DNA from: Rossellomorea aquimaris TF-12 | GTDB lineage: Bacteria; Bacillota; Bacilli; Bacillales; Bacillaceae_B | Reading direction: 5' to 3' | NCBI RefSeq assembly: GCF_001648555.1 | Contig: NZ_LQXM01000026.1 | Location: 62,001 to 126,000, forward strand | Length of the DNA stretch: 64,000 bases | Notes under the pieces: model-generated | Database searches by the model: none | What the model was told of the DNA's origin: nothing | Seen by the model: the letters and a program-made list of their open reading frames with translations, nothing else | Part shown: positions 43,299 through 53,792 of the stretch, piece after piece | Position numbering within the stretch: position 1 is the first letter of the stretch | How the letters are laid out: each line of letters starts with the position of its first letter | Position numbers and translations under genes: made by a program

Positions 43299-43532
43299 TT
43301 AACTACATCGCTTACCACATTTCTCAGCAAATCTAATTAAAGATCGAACTAAGAAATAGTGGATGACGATTAATGCAATTGCTATGATCCCTAGAATGAT
43401 TAAAGCAATAGTCGAAGAAACTAATGCTTTAGCAGCTAGAGCTAGAGCAATTGGGGCTAAAAATAGTGTGAAAATAGCCAGACCGATTCCGATGCAGCAT
43501 AGTCCACAATGAGTTTTTAGGATTGAAGACAT
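43299..43532 (-). CDS. Small hydrophobic Cys-rich protein of unknown function
   Basis: 77 residues. MSSILKTHCGLCCIGIGLAI is followed by two hydrophobic helices (about 13-35 and 38-60) and a basic Cys-containing tail (EKCGKRCS). Cys residues are clustered at both ends. ATG 43532 lies 8 nt after AGGAGG; a GTG at 43541 overlaps that site. Monocistronic with its own terminator. I do not recognise the family; a small membrane protein or exported peptide is possible. Confidence 0.7.
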   Translation of the reverse strand: MSSILKTHCGLCCIGIGLAIFTLFLAPIALALAAKALVSSTIALIILGIIAIALIVIHYFLVRSLIRFAEKCGKRCS

Positions 43533-43687
43533 AGATTTCACCTCCTGAATGATTCTACTACTACATTATGTAAAGACGGTGGAATGGTGTGGACAACCAT
43601 ACAAAATAGGAAAAAACTCCTCCAGGTTTTTTAGTTGAATATAAGAAGATTTTCTCAAACACTGGAAGTTAAGAGAGTATTAAAAAA

Positions 43688-43719
43688 AGAGTGAGTTCTC
43701 CTGTGTGAGATCTCACTCT
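43688..43719 (-). terminator. Terminator of the MATE gene
   Basis: AGAGTGAG (43688-43695) pairs with CTCACTCT (43712-43719); on the minus strand a T-run follows (43682-43688). Confidence 0.75.
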
Positions 43720-43724
43720 AGCAT

Positions 43725-45080
43725 TTAACCACTTTGTTCTTGAGAATTTACAAACCCTTTGTTCATCCAAACCTTTGACCGCCATCGTTTTAACATGATT
43801 AACCCCCTCAACCACTCATCTGCAATAAAGGAAATCCAAATGCCAATCAATCCTAAACCGAGCCATATTCCTAAAACGTAGGAAAGGGTAACGCTGACTC
43901 CCCACATAGAGAGGATTCCCATATATACAGGGAAGCGTACGTCTCCGGTGGCTCTTAAGGAATTGATAACTACTAAATTGAAACTGCGTCCTGGTTCTAA
44001 AATGATCGTTAAATAAATCAATGTTTTACCTAGGGATATAATCTCTTTATTATCAGTAAATATACTTAGTAACGGTTCAGCAGCAATGGAAAAGATGCCT
44101 GCCATGATAAGAGAAATAACAATAGAGATTTTTAAGCTTTTTAAACATCTATCATAAGCACTATTAAATTGCTTTGCACCTATCATGTGACCAATCATTA
44201 TTTGGGTTCCTTGACTAATGGCCACGCTGAATAAAAAGATAAACATCATTAAATTTTGGGTATAGACTTTAGTCGTTAAGGCATTCGTACCTAAACTAGC
44301 GATAAAATAGGTAATGATCATTTGTGATCCATTATAGGACAAATGCTCACCGGCAGAAGGAATCCCGATTTTTAATAAGCTTTTTACATGAGTGATAGGG
44401 ATACGGAAAAATTTCTTAAAGGGTAGAGCTGAAGGGATTCGTTTAGAGATTACGAGAATTGCCACAAAGAAACCGATAAATCTAGACCCAATAGTTGAAA
44501 GGGCTACACCCTCAACTCCTAAAACAGGAATTCCGAATGGTCCAAAGATAAATAAGTAGTTTCCTATAACATTAATAATATTCATTCCGATTGTAATGTA
44601 CATAGCGTCTTTCGTATATCCGTAGCTTCTCATGATGGCTCCTGCCGTCATGATGAGTGCTTGAATAAACGCAAAGCCACCAACAATTTTCAAGTAAGTA
44701 GAAGCTTCCTCAATAAGAGAGGGAGGGAGATCCATTGATAATAGTATAGGTTCATTGAAAAGAACTAATACAAGACTAAGTAATAGTCCAAATAGTAAGT
44801 TCACTGCTATGGAGACAATCGAAATTTCTCCTGCTACTTGCTCTTTTTTTGCACCTAAGTTTTGTGCGACAAGAATGGCAGTCCCAGTGGCTACAAAACC
44901 AAACATTACAATAATTAAAGACAGTATTTGATTAGAAACACCAACTGCTGCAACGGAGTCGTCAGAGTATTGACTGAGCATTAATGTATCTGCATTACCC
45001 ATAAGCATATGAAGAAATATTTCAATGAAAATAGGCCAAGTCAGGGCGAAGAGAGTCATGTTCTTTTGGTTCTTACTCAT
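43725..45080 (-). CDS. yisQ: MATE family efflux transporter (YisQ-like)
   Basis: 451 residues with twelve hydrophobic helices. The N-terminus LALTWPIFIEIFLHMLMGNADTLML-type segment, the repeat of GTAILVAQNLGA and SQGTQIMIGHMIGA, and the second-half ITYFIASLGTNALT are MATE hallmarks. Such transporters export organic cations or metabolites with Na+ or H+ exchange. The position after the yisP-like gene matches yisQ, although glnK-amt and a small gene intervene. ATG 45080 follows AAAGGAG. Confidence 0.85.
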   Translation of the reverse strand: MSKNQKNMTLFALTWPIFIEIFLHMLMGNADTLMLSQYSDDSVAAVGVSNQILSLIIVMFGFVATGTAILVAQNLGAKKEQVAGEISIVSIAVNLLFGLLLSLVLVLFNEPILLSMDLPPSLIEEASTYLKIVGGFAFIQALIMTAGAIMRSYGYTKDAMYITIGMNIINVIGNYLFIFGPFGIPVLGVEGVALSTIGSRFIGFFVAILVISKRIPSALPFKKFFRIPITHVKSLLKIGIPSAGEHLSYNGSQMIITYFIASLGTNALTTKVYTQNLMMFIFLFSVAISQGTQIMIGHMIGAKQFNSAYDRCLKSLKISIVISLIMAGIFSIAAEPLLSIFTDNKEIISLGKTLIYLTIILEPGRSFNLVVINSLRATGDVRFPVYMGILSMWGVSVTLSYVLGIWLGLGLIGIWISFIADEWLRGLIMLKRWRSKVWMNKGFVNSQEQSG

Positions 45081-45144
45081 ATAGAGTTACTCCTTTAATG
45101 TGGCTAAAAAGCAAAAGCCTAGATAAGGTTAGTCGAATAGACAA

Positions 45145-45177
45145 GGGGACTAACCCCTATGAAAGAGGGGAGTCCCC
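45145..45177. terminator. Hairpin downstream of the neopullulanase gene
   Basis: GGGGACT (45145-45151) pairs with AGTCCCC (45171-45177), with an inner CCCCT/AGGGG pairing. The stem is strong and the T-run weak; it probably ends the minus-strand gene. Confidence 0.55.
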
Positions 45178-45196
45178 CGTGTGAAAGCTTTATAAA

Positions 45197-46984
<1,788 letters not shown>

Positions 46985-46988
46985 CTAA

Positions 46989-47017
46989 AGAGTATTCTAA
47001 TTAAATAACGTTGTCAA
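46989..47017 (-). promoter_or_regulatory. Promoter of the neopullulanase gene
   Basis: Minus strand: TTGACA (47017-47012), a 17-nt spacer, TACTCT (46994-46989). Confidence 0.5.
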
Positions 47018-47034
47018 CAAACAGTTCTAGTCTA

Positions 47035-47048
47035 TTAAAACGTTTTCA
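47035..47048. promoter_or_regulatory. LacI/CcpA-type operator (cre-like) between the divergent mal genes
   Basis: TTAAAACGTTTTCA, one mismatch to TGWAANCGNTNWCA. It lies just upstream of the neopullulanase -35 box. Confidence 0.5.
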
Positions 47049-47086
47049 ATATAAATCTTATATTCTCAAAAAATTTTAAAAAAGTA

Positions 47087-47114
47087 TTGTCAAAATAAAT
47101 ATAGTTTGTATAAT
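47087..47114 (+). promoter_or_regulatory. Promoter of malEFG-amylase
   Basis: TTGTCA (47087-47092), a 16-nt spacer, TATAAT (47109-47114). Leader of about 130 nt with three operator-like sites. Confidence 0.65.
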
Positions 47115-47127
47115 AAGAAGTAGATTG

Positions 47128-47163
47128 TGCAATCGTTTTCACAATAAAATGTAAGCGATATCT
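47128..47163 (+). promoter_or_regulatory. Two cre-like sites in the malE leader
   Basis: TGCAATCGTTTTCA (47128-47141) and TGTAAGCGATATCT (47150-47163), each with one mismatch to the cre pattern, directly downstream of the expected transcription start. Suits CcpA roadblock repression. Confidence 0.55.
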
Positions 47164-47184
47164 TTAAACTTATATAGATGTTAG

Positions 47185-47198
47185 TGCAAACGTTTGTT
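47185..47198 (+). promoter_or_regulatory. MalR-like operator in the malE leader
   Basis: TGCAAACGTTTGTT with the palindromic core GCAAACGTTTG, closely resembling MalR operators of Gram-positive maltose loci. Confidence 0.55.
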
Positions 47199-47248
47199 CA
47201 ATTCACAAATATGATTCAATACTTTTACTATACTTAGGAGGGGTCAAG

Positions 47249-48526
47249 ATGAAAAAAGCATTATCATTATTGATGGTAATCATGCTTGTACTAGGGGCGT
47301 TAGCTGCTTGTGGTCCTAACCGTGAAGAAGGATCTTCAAGTAACGACAGCGAGAAAAAAGCTGACGATGGAAACAAGCCGGAAAAATTAGTTGTCTGGGA
47401 AGATCAAGAGAAAACTGGATGGCTAGATGAAGTAGGTGCCAAGTTTGAAGAAGAAACGGGCATCAAGATTGTAGTGAAAGAAGTAGAAATGGCTACAAAA
47501 ATGAAAGAACAATTACGTTTAGATGGTCCAGCTGGAACTGGCCCAGACGTATTAACTTTACCACATGACCAAATCGGTGAACTTGCACTTGCTGGTCACA
47601 TTGCGGCATTAGAGGTTGATGGTGAAATTGAAGATCGTTTTACTGAGTCATCAATGACAGCTCAAAGCTACGATGGAAAACTTTACGGTCTTCCTAAATC
47701 TTCTGAAACGCCAGTATTTGTTTATAATAAAGCGTTAATGGAAGAAGCACCAAAAACGATGGATGAAGTTTACACATTTTCTAAAGAATATACTAAAGAT
47801 GGAAACTACGGTTTCTTAGCTCTTTGGGATAACTTCTATTTCGCTCATGCACCAATTGGTGGATTCGGCGGATATGTATTTGCTGAAAATGATGGAGCAC
47901 TAGATTCTAAAGATCTTGGTTTAAACAATGAAGGTGCTGTTGAAGGTACTGAATATATTCAAAAGTGGTACTCTGAAGGATTATTCCCTAAAGGTATCGT
48001 TGGTGAAAATGGTGGTTCAGCACTTGACGGTCTATTTGGTGAAGGGAAAGTGGCTTCAGTAATGAACGGACCATGGTCTTTCCAAGGATATAAAGATGCT
48101 GGAATTGATATCGGTATCGCTGCTATGCCTAAGCTTCCTAACGGTGAGCCAATGAAAACATTCATGGGTGTTAAAGGATGGCATGTATCAGGATACTCTA
48201 AGAATAAAGAATGGGCTCAGAAGTTCATCGAGTTCATTACTCAAGATGAGTATGCTAAATTACGTTTCGAACAAACTCAAGAAGTTCCAACAAACCAAGG
48301 GTTAATCGACGATCCTGCGATTGCTGAAAACCCAGGTGCTAAAGCGGTTGCTGAGCAATCTCAATACGCTGTACCAATGCCAAACATTCCTGAAATGGGA
48401 GAGGTTTGGGGACCAATGGCTGACTCACTTCAAACTGTTGTAACTGGTAAACAAGAACCTAAAGCGGCTCTTGATGCAGCAGTGAAGCAAATTGAGCAAA
48501 ACATTGATGCTAATCACTCAAATTAA
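47249..48526 (+). CDS. malE: Maltose/maltodextrin-binding lipoprotein (MalE/MdxE type)
   Basis: 425 residues. A lipoprotein signal ends LGALAACG, followed by a Ser/Asp/Lys-rich linker; the mature domain has EKLVVWEDQEKTGWLDEVGAKFEEETG, typical of maltodextrin-binding proteins, and a C-terminal PNIPEMGEVWGPMADSL segment. It delivers maltodextrins to the MalF-MalG permease at the membrane surface. ATG 47249 follows TAGGAGGGG. Its codon use is more biased than that of its neighbours, which fits high expression. A hairpin follows the gene. Confidence 0.93.
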   Translation: MKKALSLLMVIMLVLGALAACGPNREEGSSSNDSEKKADDGNKPEKLVVWEDQEKTGWLDEVGAKFEEETGIKIVVKEVEMATKMKEQLRLDGPAGTGPDVLTLPHDQIGELALAGHIAALEVDGEIEDRFTESSMTAQSYDGKLYGLPKSSETPVFVYNKALMEEAPKTMDEVYTFSKEYTKDGNYGFLALWDNFYFAHAPIGGFGGYVFAENDGALDSKDLGLNNEGAVEGTEYIQKWYSEGLFPKGIVGENGGSALDGLFGEGKVASVMNGPWSFQGYKDAGIDIGIAAMPKLPNGEPMKTFMGVKGWHVSGYSKNKEWAQKFIEFITQDEYAKLRFEQTQEVPTNQGLIDDPAIAENPGAKAVAEQSQYAVPMPNIPEMGEVWGPMADSLQTVVTGKQEPKAALDAAVKQIEQNIDANHSN

Positions 48527-48536
48527 TAGTTAAAAC

Positions 48537-48579
48537 ATAGCGGTACCTTCTCAACCTTGAGAGGTACTGCTATCCTTTT
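48537..48579 (+). terminator. Partial terminator/attenuator between malE and malF
   Basis: ATAGCGGTACCTTCTCA and TGAGAGGTACTGCTAT form a long stem (48537-48573) with a short CCTTTT tail. It probably lowers transcription into malF relative to malE. Confidence 0.65.
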
Positions 48580-48758
48580 AAAGACCTATTCAAGGGCTTT
48601 AGGAGTGGAAAAGTCATTAATGGGTAAGACTTTAACCTTATACCGAGAATATTGAACAACCTTCATGTTTACAGAAAAATGTTAAAGTCATTTGCTTTTC
48701 ATCTGCTAAAGCTCTTGAAGCTTACTAAAATAGTTGAATGTAGAAAGGGGAATATAGG

Positions 48759-50045
48759 ATGAAGGAACAATCCTATCAAACAAAACATAGAAAAACAGCA
48801 TTGGCCCTTTCCCTAATCCCAGGATTAGGTCAGATGTATCATAGACAGTTTTTAAAAGGCGGATTTTTCTTAATCATGACAGCCGCTTTTATTCTTGTCT
48901 TTAGAGACTTGATCGGTTATGGACTTTGGGGAATTACAACATTAGGAACGGATATTTCTTACGGAGATCATTCCATTTTCTTAATGGTATATGGAATATT
49001 AGCAATTATTGTCCTGCTTTTTGGTATCGGCTTTTACTTATTTAATCTTCGTGATGCATATGTAAATGGTGAAAAGAGGGACAGAGGAGAACAGCTGAGT
49101 ACAATTAGAGAGCAATATAGAAACTTAGTAGACAATGGCTTCCCATATCTCATTATGTCACCAGGGTTTTTATTGCTAGTGTTCGTTGTTATATTCCCAA
49201 TCATATTTGTAATCTTACTTGCGTTTACAAACTATGATTTATATCATTCACCACCTGCTAAGCTGGTCGATTGGGTTGGAATCCAAAACTTTATTGACAT
49301 TTTTAAGATTGATATTTGGAGAGAGACATTCTTTACCGTATTAGCGTGGACCTTAGTTTGGACATTTGGTGCAACAACATTTCAAGTTGCATTAGGAGTA
49401 TTCTTAGCTATTTTAGTAAATCAAAAGGATTTAAAAGGGAAAGCCATCATTCGTACAGTTTTTATTTTACCTTGGGCGATTCCTGCGTTCGTATCGATTC
49501 TCGTTTTTGCCGGAATGTTTAATGAAACATTTGGTACCATTAATCGCGATATTTTAGGAATGTTTGGAATAGAAGGGTTACCATGGATGACTGAACCCAT
49601 GTATACAAGAATTGCCCTTATTTTCATTCAAGCTTGGTTAGGCTTCCCATTCATTTTTGCCATGACAACAGGTGTGCTTCAATCCATTCCTGATGAACTG
49701 TATGAAGCGGCAACTGTTGACGGTGCTTCAGCTTTCCAAAAATTCAAGAACATTACTTTACCACTGGTTCTGTTTGCAACTGCGCCAATCATTATTACAC
49801 AGTACACCTTTAATTTTAATAACTTTAATGTTATTTATTTATTCAACGGTGGAGGACCTGCATTAACAGGGCAGAACGCAGGTGGAACTGACATTTTAAT
49901 TTCTTGGATCTACAGCTTAACGATGACATCAGCACAATATTCTAAAGCTGCTGCCATCACTTTACTACTATCGATTATCGTTATTACAGTAGCGATTTGG
50001 CAGTTCAAGAGAACGAAATCATTCCAAGAAGAGGATATGATGTAA
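48759..50045 (+). CDS. malF: Maltodextrin ABC permease MalF
   Basis: 428 residues. The N-terminal part (1-110) has three hydrophobic segments and begins with a TALALSLIPGLGQMYHRQ motif. The permease core follows, with the EAA loop DELYEAATVDGASAFQKFKNITLP that contacts the ATPase. No MalK-type ATPase is encoded here; a shared MsmX-type ATPase elsewhere is likely, as in B. subtilis. ATG 48759 follows AAAGGGG. Confidence 0.9.
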   Translation: MKEQSYQTKHRKTALALSLIPGLGQMYHRQFLKGGFFLIMTAAFILVFRDLIGYGLWGITTLGTDISYGDHSIFLMVYGILAIIVLLFGIGFYLFNLRDAYVNGEKRDRGEQLSTIREQYRNLVDNGFPYLIMSPGFLLLVFVVIFPIIFVILLAFTNYDLYHSPPAKLVDWVGIQNFIDIFKIDIWRETFFTVLAWTLVWTFGATTFQVALGVFLAILVNQKDLKGKAIIRTVFILPWAIPAFVSILVFAGMFNETFGTINRDILGMFGIEGLPWMTEPMYTRIALIFIQAWLGFPFIFAMTTGVLQSIPDELYEAATVDGASAFQKFKNITLPLVLFATAPIIITQYTFNFNNFNVIYLFNGGGPALTGQNAGGTDILISWIYSLTMTSAQYSKAAAITLLLSIIVITVAIWQFKRTKSFQEEDMM

Positions 50046-50890
50046 TGATGAATATGAAAAGACAGAAAACCATACGTTTAACTCTATCGTATATAGCCAT
50101 TGGAATCATGTTTGCAGTTATTCTGTACCCAGTTGCATGGATTATCGGTTCATCCTTTAATCCTGGTCAAAGCTTATCGGGGTCTTCCATCATACCTAAA
50201 AATGCAACGTTGGCCCACTATAAAGAATTGTTTGATTTAGAGCAAAGTAACTATCTTCTCTGGTATTGGAACTCATTAAAAGTTAGTTTATCTACAATGG
50301 CATTAACCGTTCTGTTAGTAAGCTTAACAGCGTATTCTTTCTCACGTTATCGATTTACAGGAAGAAAAAATGGATTAATGACATTTTTAATACTACAAAT
50401 GATCCCTAACTTTGCTGCATTAATTGCGATTTTCGTTCTAGCCTTATTAACTAAATTACTAGATACTCATATCGGATTAATTCTTGTCTATGTAGGTGGA
50501 CAGATTCCCATGAACACATGGTTAATGAAAGGGTATTTAGATACGATTCCAAAAGAACTTGATGAATCAGCAAAAATGGATGGTGCAGGACATTTACGAA
50601 TCTTTTTCCAAATTGTTATGCCTCTTGCAAAACCAATCATCGCCGTTGTTGCATTGTTTTCATTCATTGCACCATTTGCGGATTTTATCATAGCAAGTAT
50701 ATTATTGCGTTCAGAAGAAATGTATACACTACCTGTTGCCCTGTATGACATGGTAGCAAAACAATTCGGTGCAGAATTTACGACTTTTGCTGCAGGATCA
50801 GTTTTAATAGCTGTTCCGATTGCCCTTCTCTTCCTGTTCTTCCAGAAATACTTTGTTTCAGGATTGACGGCAGGGGGTACAAAAGGATAA
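50045..50890 (+). CDS. malG: Maltodextrin ABC permease MalG
   Basis: 281 residues with six hydrophobic segments and the EAA loop KELDESAKMDGAGHLRIFFQIVMPL. Partner of MalF. ATG 50045 overlaps the malF stop (TAATG), with AGAGG upstream; the frame is open to 49997, but that lies inside malF. Confidence 0.9.
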   Translation: MMNMKRQKTIRLTLSYIAIGIMFAVILYPVAWIIGSSFNPGQSLSGSSIIPKNATLAHYKELFDLEQSNYLLWYWNSLKVSLSTMALTVLLVSLTAYSFSRYRFTGRKNGLMTFLILQMIPNFAALIAIFVLALLTKLLDTHIGLILVYVGGQIPMNTWLMKGYLDTIPKELDESAKMDGAGHLRIFFQIVMPLAKPIIAVVALFSFIAPFADFIIASILLRSEEMYTLPVALYDMVAKQFGAEFTTFAAGSVLIAVPIALLFLFFQKYFVSGLTAGGTKG

Positions 50891-50927
50891 TCTTATAGGC
50901 GTTACTAACATTTGAGGAGGAGCGGAG

Positions 50928-52466
50928 ATGAAAAGAAGAGTATTATCTCTCATTTTAGTCCCGTTTCTTCTTTTTTACGCCCTTCCGGTAGGTGCAGTTG
51001 AAAAAGAAGAACGAAAGTGGCAGGATGAAACGATTTATTTTCTAATGGTTGACCGATTTAATAATGGAGATACAAGCAATGATTTTACCGTTGATACGAA
51101 GGACCCTAAGGCTTATCAAGGCGGAGATTTCCAAGGTGTCATTGACAAACTTGACTACATTAAAGAGATGGGATTTACGGCTATTTGGCTAACTCCCGTA
51201 TTCGAAAATCAATCTAAGGGCTATCATGGATATTGGATCACGGATTTTTATAAAACAGAAGAACATTTCGGTTCCATGAAAACCTTTAAAAAGCTTGTTG
51301 AAGAAGCCCATAAACGCGATATTAAAGTGATGCTGGATTTTGTAGTGAACCATGTTGGACCGGAGCATCCCTGGGTGAATGACCCTGAAAAAACAGATTG
51401 GTTTCATGAAAAACAACCAATGAACTTTAATAATGAAGAAAGTGTCCAAAATGCTTGGTTGTATGATCTTCCGGATTTAAACACGGAAAATCCTGAGGTT
51501 AGGAATTATCTGTTTGACGCTGCAAAATGGTGGATAAATGAAACAGATATTGATGGCTATCGTTTGGATACTGTAAGACATGTTCCCCAGGCTTTCTGGA
51601 CGGATTTCAGTAAAGAAGTAAAATCGGTAAAAGAAGATTTCTACCTTCTTGGTGAAGTCTTTGACCGGGATCCGCAACAGATTTCCAAGTATAATGATGT
51701 CGGAATCGACGGTTTCGTCAACTTTCCTCAAGCAGAAGAAATGCGTTCTGCTTTTCAAAAGCCGGACCATTCATTGGACCGACTGTTCAACTTTTGGAAA
51801 TACAATGAAACATTTTATAATAATCCTTACTTAATGGGAACTTTTATTGATAATCATGATATGGAACGGTTTACTCGACTGCTGGTTCAGGAGAAACAGT
51901 TCCCTGGTACTCGATGGAAGTTGGCTTTAACGTATATGTACACTACTCCAGGAATCCCCATTGTATATTACGGATCTGAGATTGCCCAAGATGGAGGGAA
52001 TGACCCAGATAATCGTCGCCTGATGAACTTTAGGACAGACAAAGAACTGATTGATTACATTACACAACTAGGTAAGGTGCGACAGGATTATCCTGCCTTA
52101 ACAAGAGGAAGCATCGAACCAATCTATGAAGAAAATGGCATGGGGATATACAAACGTATATATAAGGATCAAACGATTGTAGTTGCTATTAATAATACTA
52201 GTCAGTCTCAGAAAGTGAAGCTAGGTGAAGAAGATTTAGCTGAAAATAGTGAACTTAAAGGATTGTTAGCAGGAGATTTGGTTCGAAGTGATGAAGATGG
52301 TAACTATACTATTGTTCTTGATCGCGAAGAAGCCGAAATCTATTCTCTTAAAGAAAAGAGTGGATTAAATTACCCTTATCTTGCAGCATTAGGGACAGTT
52401 TATGTCTTATTTCTCTTGTTTATCTATCTAGTGTGGAAGCGTGGAAAAAAGAATAAAAAAAAATAA
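50928..52466 (+). CDS. Membrane-anchored extracellular alpha-amylase (GH13)
   Basis: 512 residues. A signal peptide (to about residue 24, ending VGA) is followed by the GH13 barrel: DFVVNHVGP, GYRLDTVRHV (nucleophile Asp), LLGEVFDRD (acid-base Glu) and FIDNHDMERF. After the C-terminal beta domain there is one hydrophobic helix (YLAALGTVYVLFLLFIYLVW) and a tail of Lys/Arg. The enzyme should therefore stay on the cell surface and feed maltodextrins to MalEFG, rather than diffuse away. ATG 50928 follows GAGGAGCGG. Last gene of the mal operon, followed by a hairpin. Confidence 0.9.
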   Translation: MKRRVLSLILVPFLLFYALPVGAVEKEERKWQDETIYFLMVDRFNNGDTSNDFTVDTKDPKAYQGGDFQGVIDKLDYIKEMGFTAIWLTPVFENQSKGYHGYWITDFYKTEEHFGSMKTFKKLVEEAHKRDIKVMLDFVVNHVGPEHPWVNDPEKTDWFHEKQPMNFNNEESVQNAWLYDLPDLNTENPEVRNYLFDAAKWWINETDIDGYRLDTVRHVPQAFWTDFSKEVKSVKEDFYLLGEVFDRDPQQISKYNDVGIDGFVNFPQAEEMRSAFQKPDHSLDRLFNFWKYNETFYNNPYLMGTFIDNHDMERFTRLLVQEKQFPGTRWKLALTYMYTTPGIPIVYYGSEIAQDGGNDPDNRRLMNFRTDKELIDYITQLGKVRQDYPALTRGSIEPIYEENGMGIYKRIYKDQTIVVAINNTSQSQKVKLGEEDLAENSELKGLLAGDLVRSDEDGNYTIVLDREEAEIYSLKEKSGLNYPYLAALGTVYVLFLLFIYLVWKRGKKNKKK

Positions 52467-52479
52467 TTTAGAATTTCTT

Positions 52480-52504
52480 GAAGGGCTCTACTTGCGAGCC
52501 CTTC
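52480..52504 (+). terminator. Terminator of the mal operon
   Basis: GAAGGGCTC (52480-52488) pairs with GAGCCCTTC (52496-52504); the T-run is weak. Confidence 0.65.
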
Positions 52505-52551
52505 CTATTCGTCAAAAATGGAAGCGTTTTAATTACCACCTTTTTTCAAAA

Positions 52552-52647
52552 GGCTCTTAATCTTAGTGTTTGTTGCTATTTAAGGTTAGACAGAAGTAGT
52601 TGATTGCAGAGAAAATCACCTTTCTTTATTTAGAAAACCAAAAGAGC
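52552..52647 (+). repeat. IS-end-linked dispersed repeat, copy C
   Basis: It starts GGCTCTTAATCTTAGTG, has TTGTTGCTATTT and TTGATTGCAGAGA in the family order, and ends AAAAGAGC, the complement of the start. It is more diverged than copies A and B and lies just before malR, whose promoter it may contain or have replaced. Confidence 0.65.
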
Positions 52648-52707
52648 GTTCCAAAATGAAAAATTAGTATAGCCAGCTTCTCGTTTTAATTGAAAGGGGG
52701 GGGAATG

Positions 52708-53739
52708 ATGGCTGTCACGATTAAGGATGTAGCGAAGTTAGCAAATGTAGCACCATCAACTGTATCTCGTGTTATTGCTAACAACCCGAGAATAAGTGAA
52801 AAGACAAAGCAAAAAGTGAGAGAGGCTATGGATCATTTAGGCTATCATCCGAACTTTATTGCAAGGAGCCTGGCAAATCAGTCTACACAAGTCATTGGTT
52901 TAGTCTTACCAGGCTCTGCTAGCACTTTTTCTCAAAATCCATTCTTTCCAACGGTGTTAAGAGGACTAAGTGAAGGAGCTCATGAAAAGCAATATGCCCT
53001 TCAAATGACAACAGGTCAAAGTGAAGAAGAAATCTTCGAAGGTGTTGTACAGATGGTGCAAGGGGGAAGAGTAGACGGAATTATCCTACTCTATTCTAAA
53101 ATTGAGGATGGAGTCATGAACTACTTAAAAGAACGAAATTTTCCATTTGTTGTCGTTGGAAAGCCATATAAATATTCTGAGGAAATTACACACGTTGATA
53201 ATGATAATTATCGTGCTACGAAAGAAGTAACAGACTATTTACTTGGTTTAGGACACGAATGTATAGGGTTCATAGGCGGTGATTTAAATCTAGTTGTAAC
53301 GGTTGAACGTTTACTCGGTTATGAAAAATCACTAAGAGATGCGGGAATTAATATGAATGAAGATTATATTATTCACGAAGAATTCCTGCGTGAAGGGGGC
53401 CGTGAAGCGATTAATGAGCTCATGCAACTAAATGAACCTCCAACGGCATTAGTTGTCGCGGATGATTTAATGGCATTAGGCGTATTGAACACCTTAGATG
53501 AAATGGGAATACGTGTGCCTGAAGATATCTCGATTATCAGTTTTAACAATGTCCTTCTGGCTGAAATGTCTCGTCCTCCTTTAACTTCAGTGGATATTAA
53601 TATTTTTAATTTAGGTAATGAAGCAGCTAAAAGCCTCATCCAAAAGATTGAAAATCCTAAAGACCCTATAAAGAGAATTATTGTCCCGCACAAACTAGTG
53701 GAGAGGTACTCATGTAGTCATCTAGAGACCAAGGCATAA
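52708..53739 (+). CDS. malR: LacI-family transcriptional regulator, probable MalR
   Basis: 343 residues. The N-terminal helix-turn-helix VTIKDVAKLANVAPSTVSRVI with hinge GYHPNFIARSLANQ is followed by a periplasmic-binding-like effector domain (RVDGIILLYSK, VVADDLMALGVL). Placement behind the mal operon and LacI-type operators before malE support MalR. ATG 52708 gives MAVTIKDV; ATG 52705 is adjacent. The ribosome site contains eight consecutive G, where slippage could vary translation. Confidence 0.85.
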   Translation: MAVTIKDVAKLANVAPSTVSRVIANNPRISEKTKQKVREAMDHLGYHPNFIARSLANQSTQVIGLVLPGSASTFSQNPFFPTVLRGLSEGAHEKQYALQMTTGQSEEEIFEGVVQMVQGGRVDGIILLYSKIEDGVMNYLKERNFPFVVVGKPYKYSEEITHVDNDNYRATKEVTDYLLGLGHECIGFIGGDLNLVVTVERLLGYEKSLRDAGINMNEDYIIHEEFLREGGREAINELMQLNEPPTALVVADDLMALGVLNTLDEMGIRVPEDISIISFNNVLLAEMSRPPLTSVDINIFNLGNEAAKSLIQKIENPKDPIKRIIVPHKLVERYSCSHLETKA

Positions 53740-53756
53740 TAAACCCATCCAAAAAT

Positions 53757-53790
53757 GGACTCCTTTTATATAAAAGGAGTCCGTTTTTTT
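53757..53790. terminator. Bidirectional terminator between malR and the SDR gene
   Basis: Perfect 12-bp arms (53757-53768 and 53771-53782) with a 2-nt loop and flanking A- and T-runs. Confidence 0.9.
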
Positions 53791-53792
53791 AT

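Noticed and set aside
48574..48758. Second promoter before malF
   Set aside because: No pair of -35 and -10 boxes with acceptable spacing was convincing.
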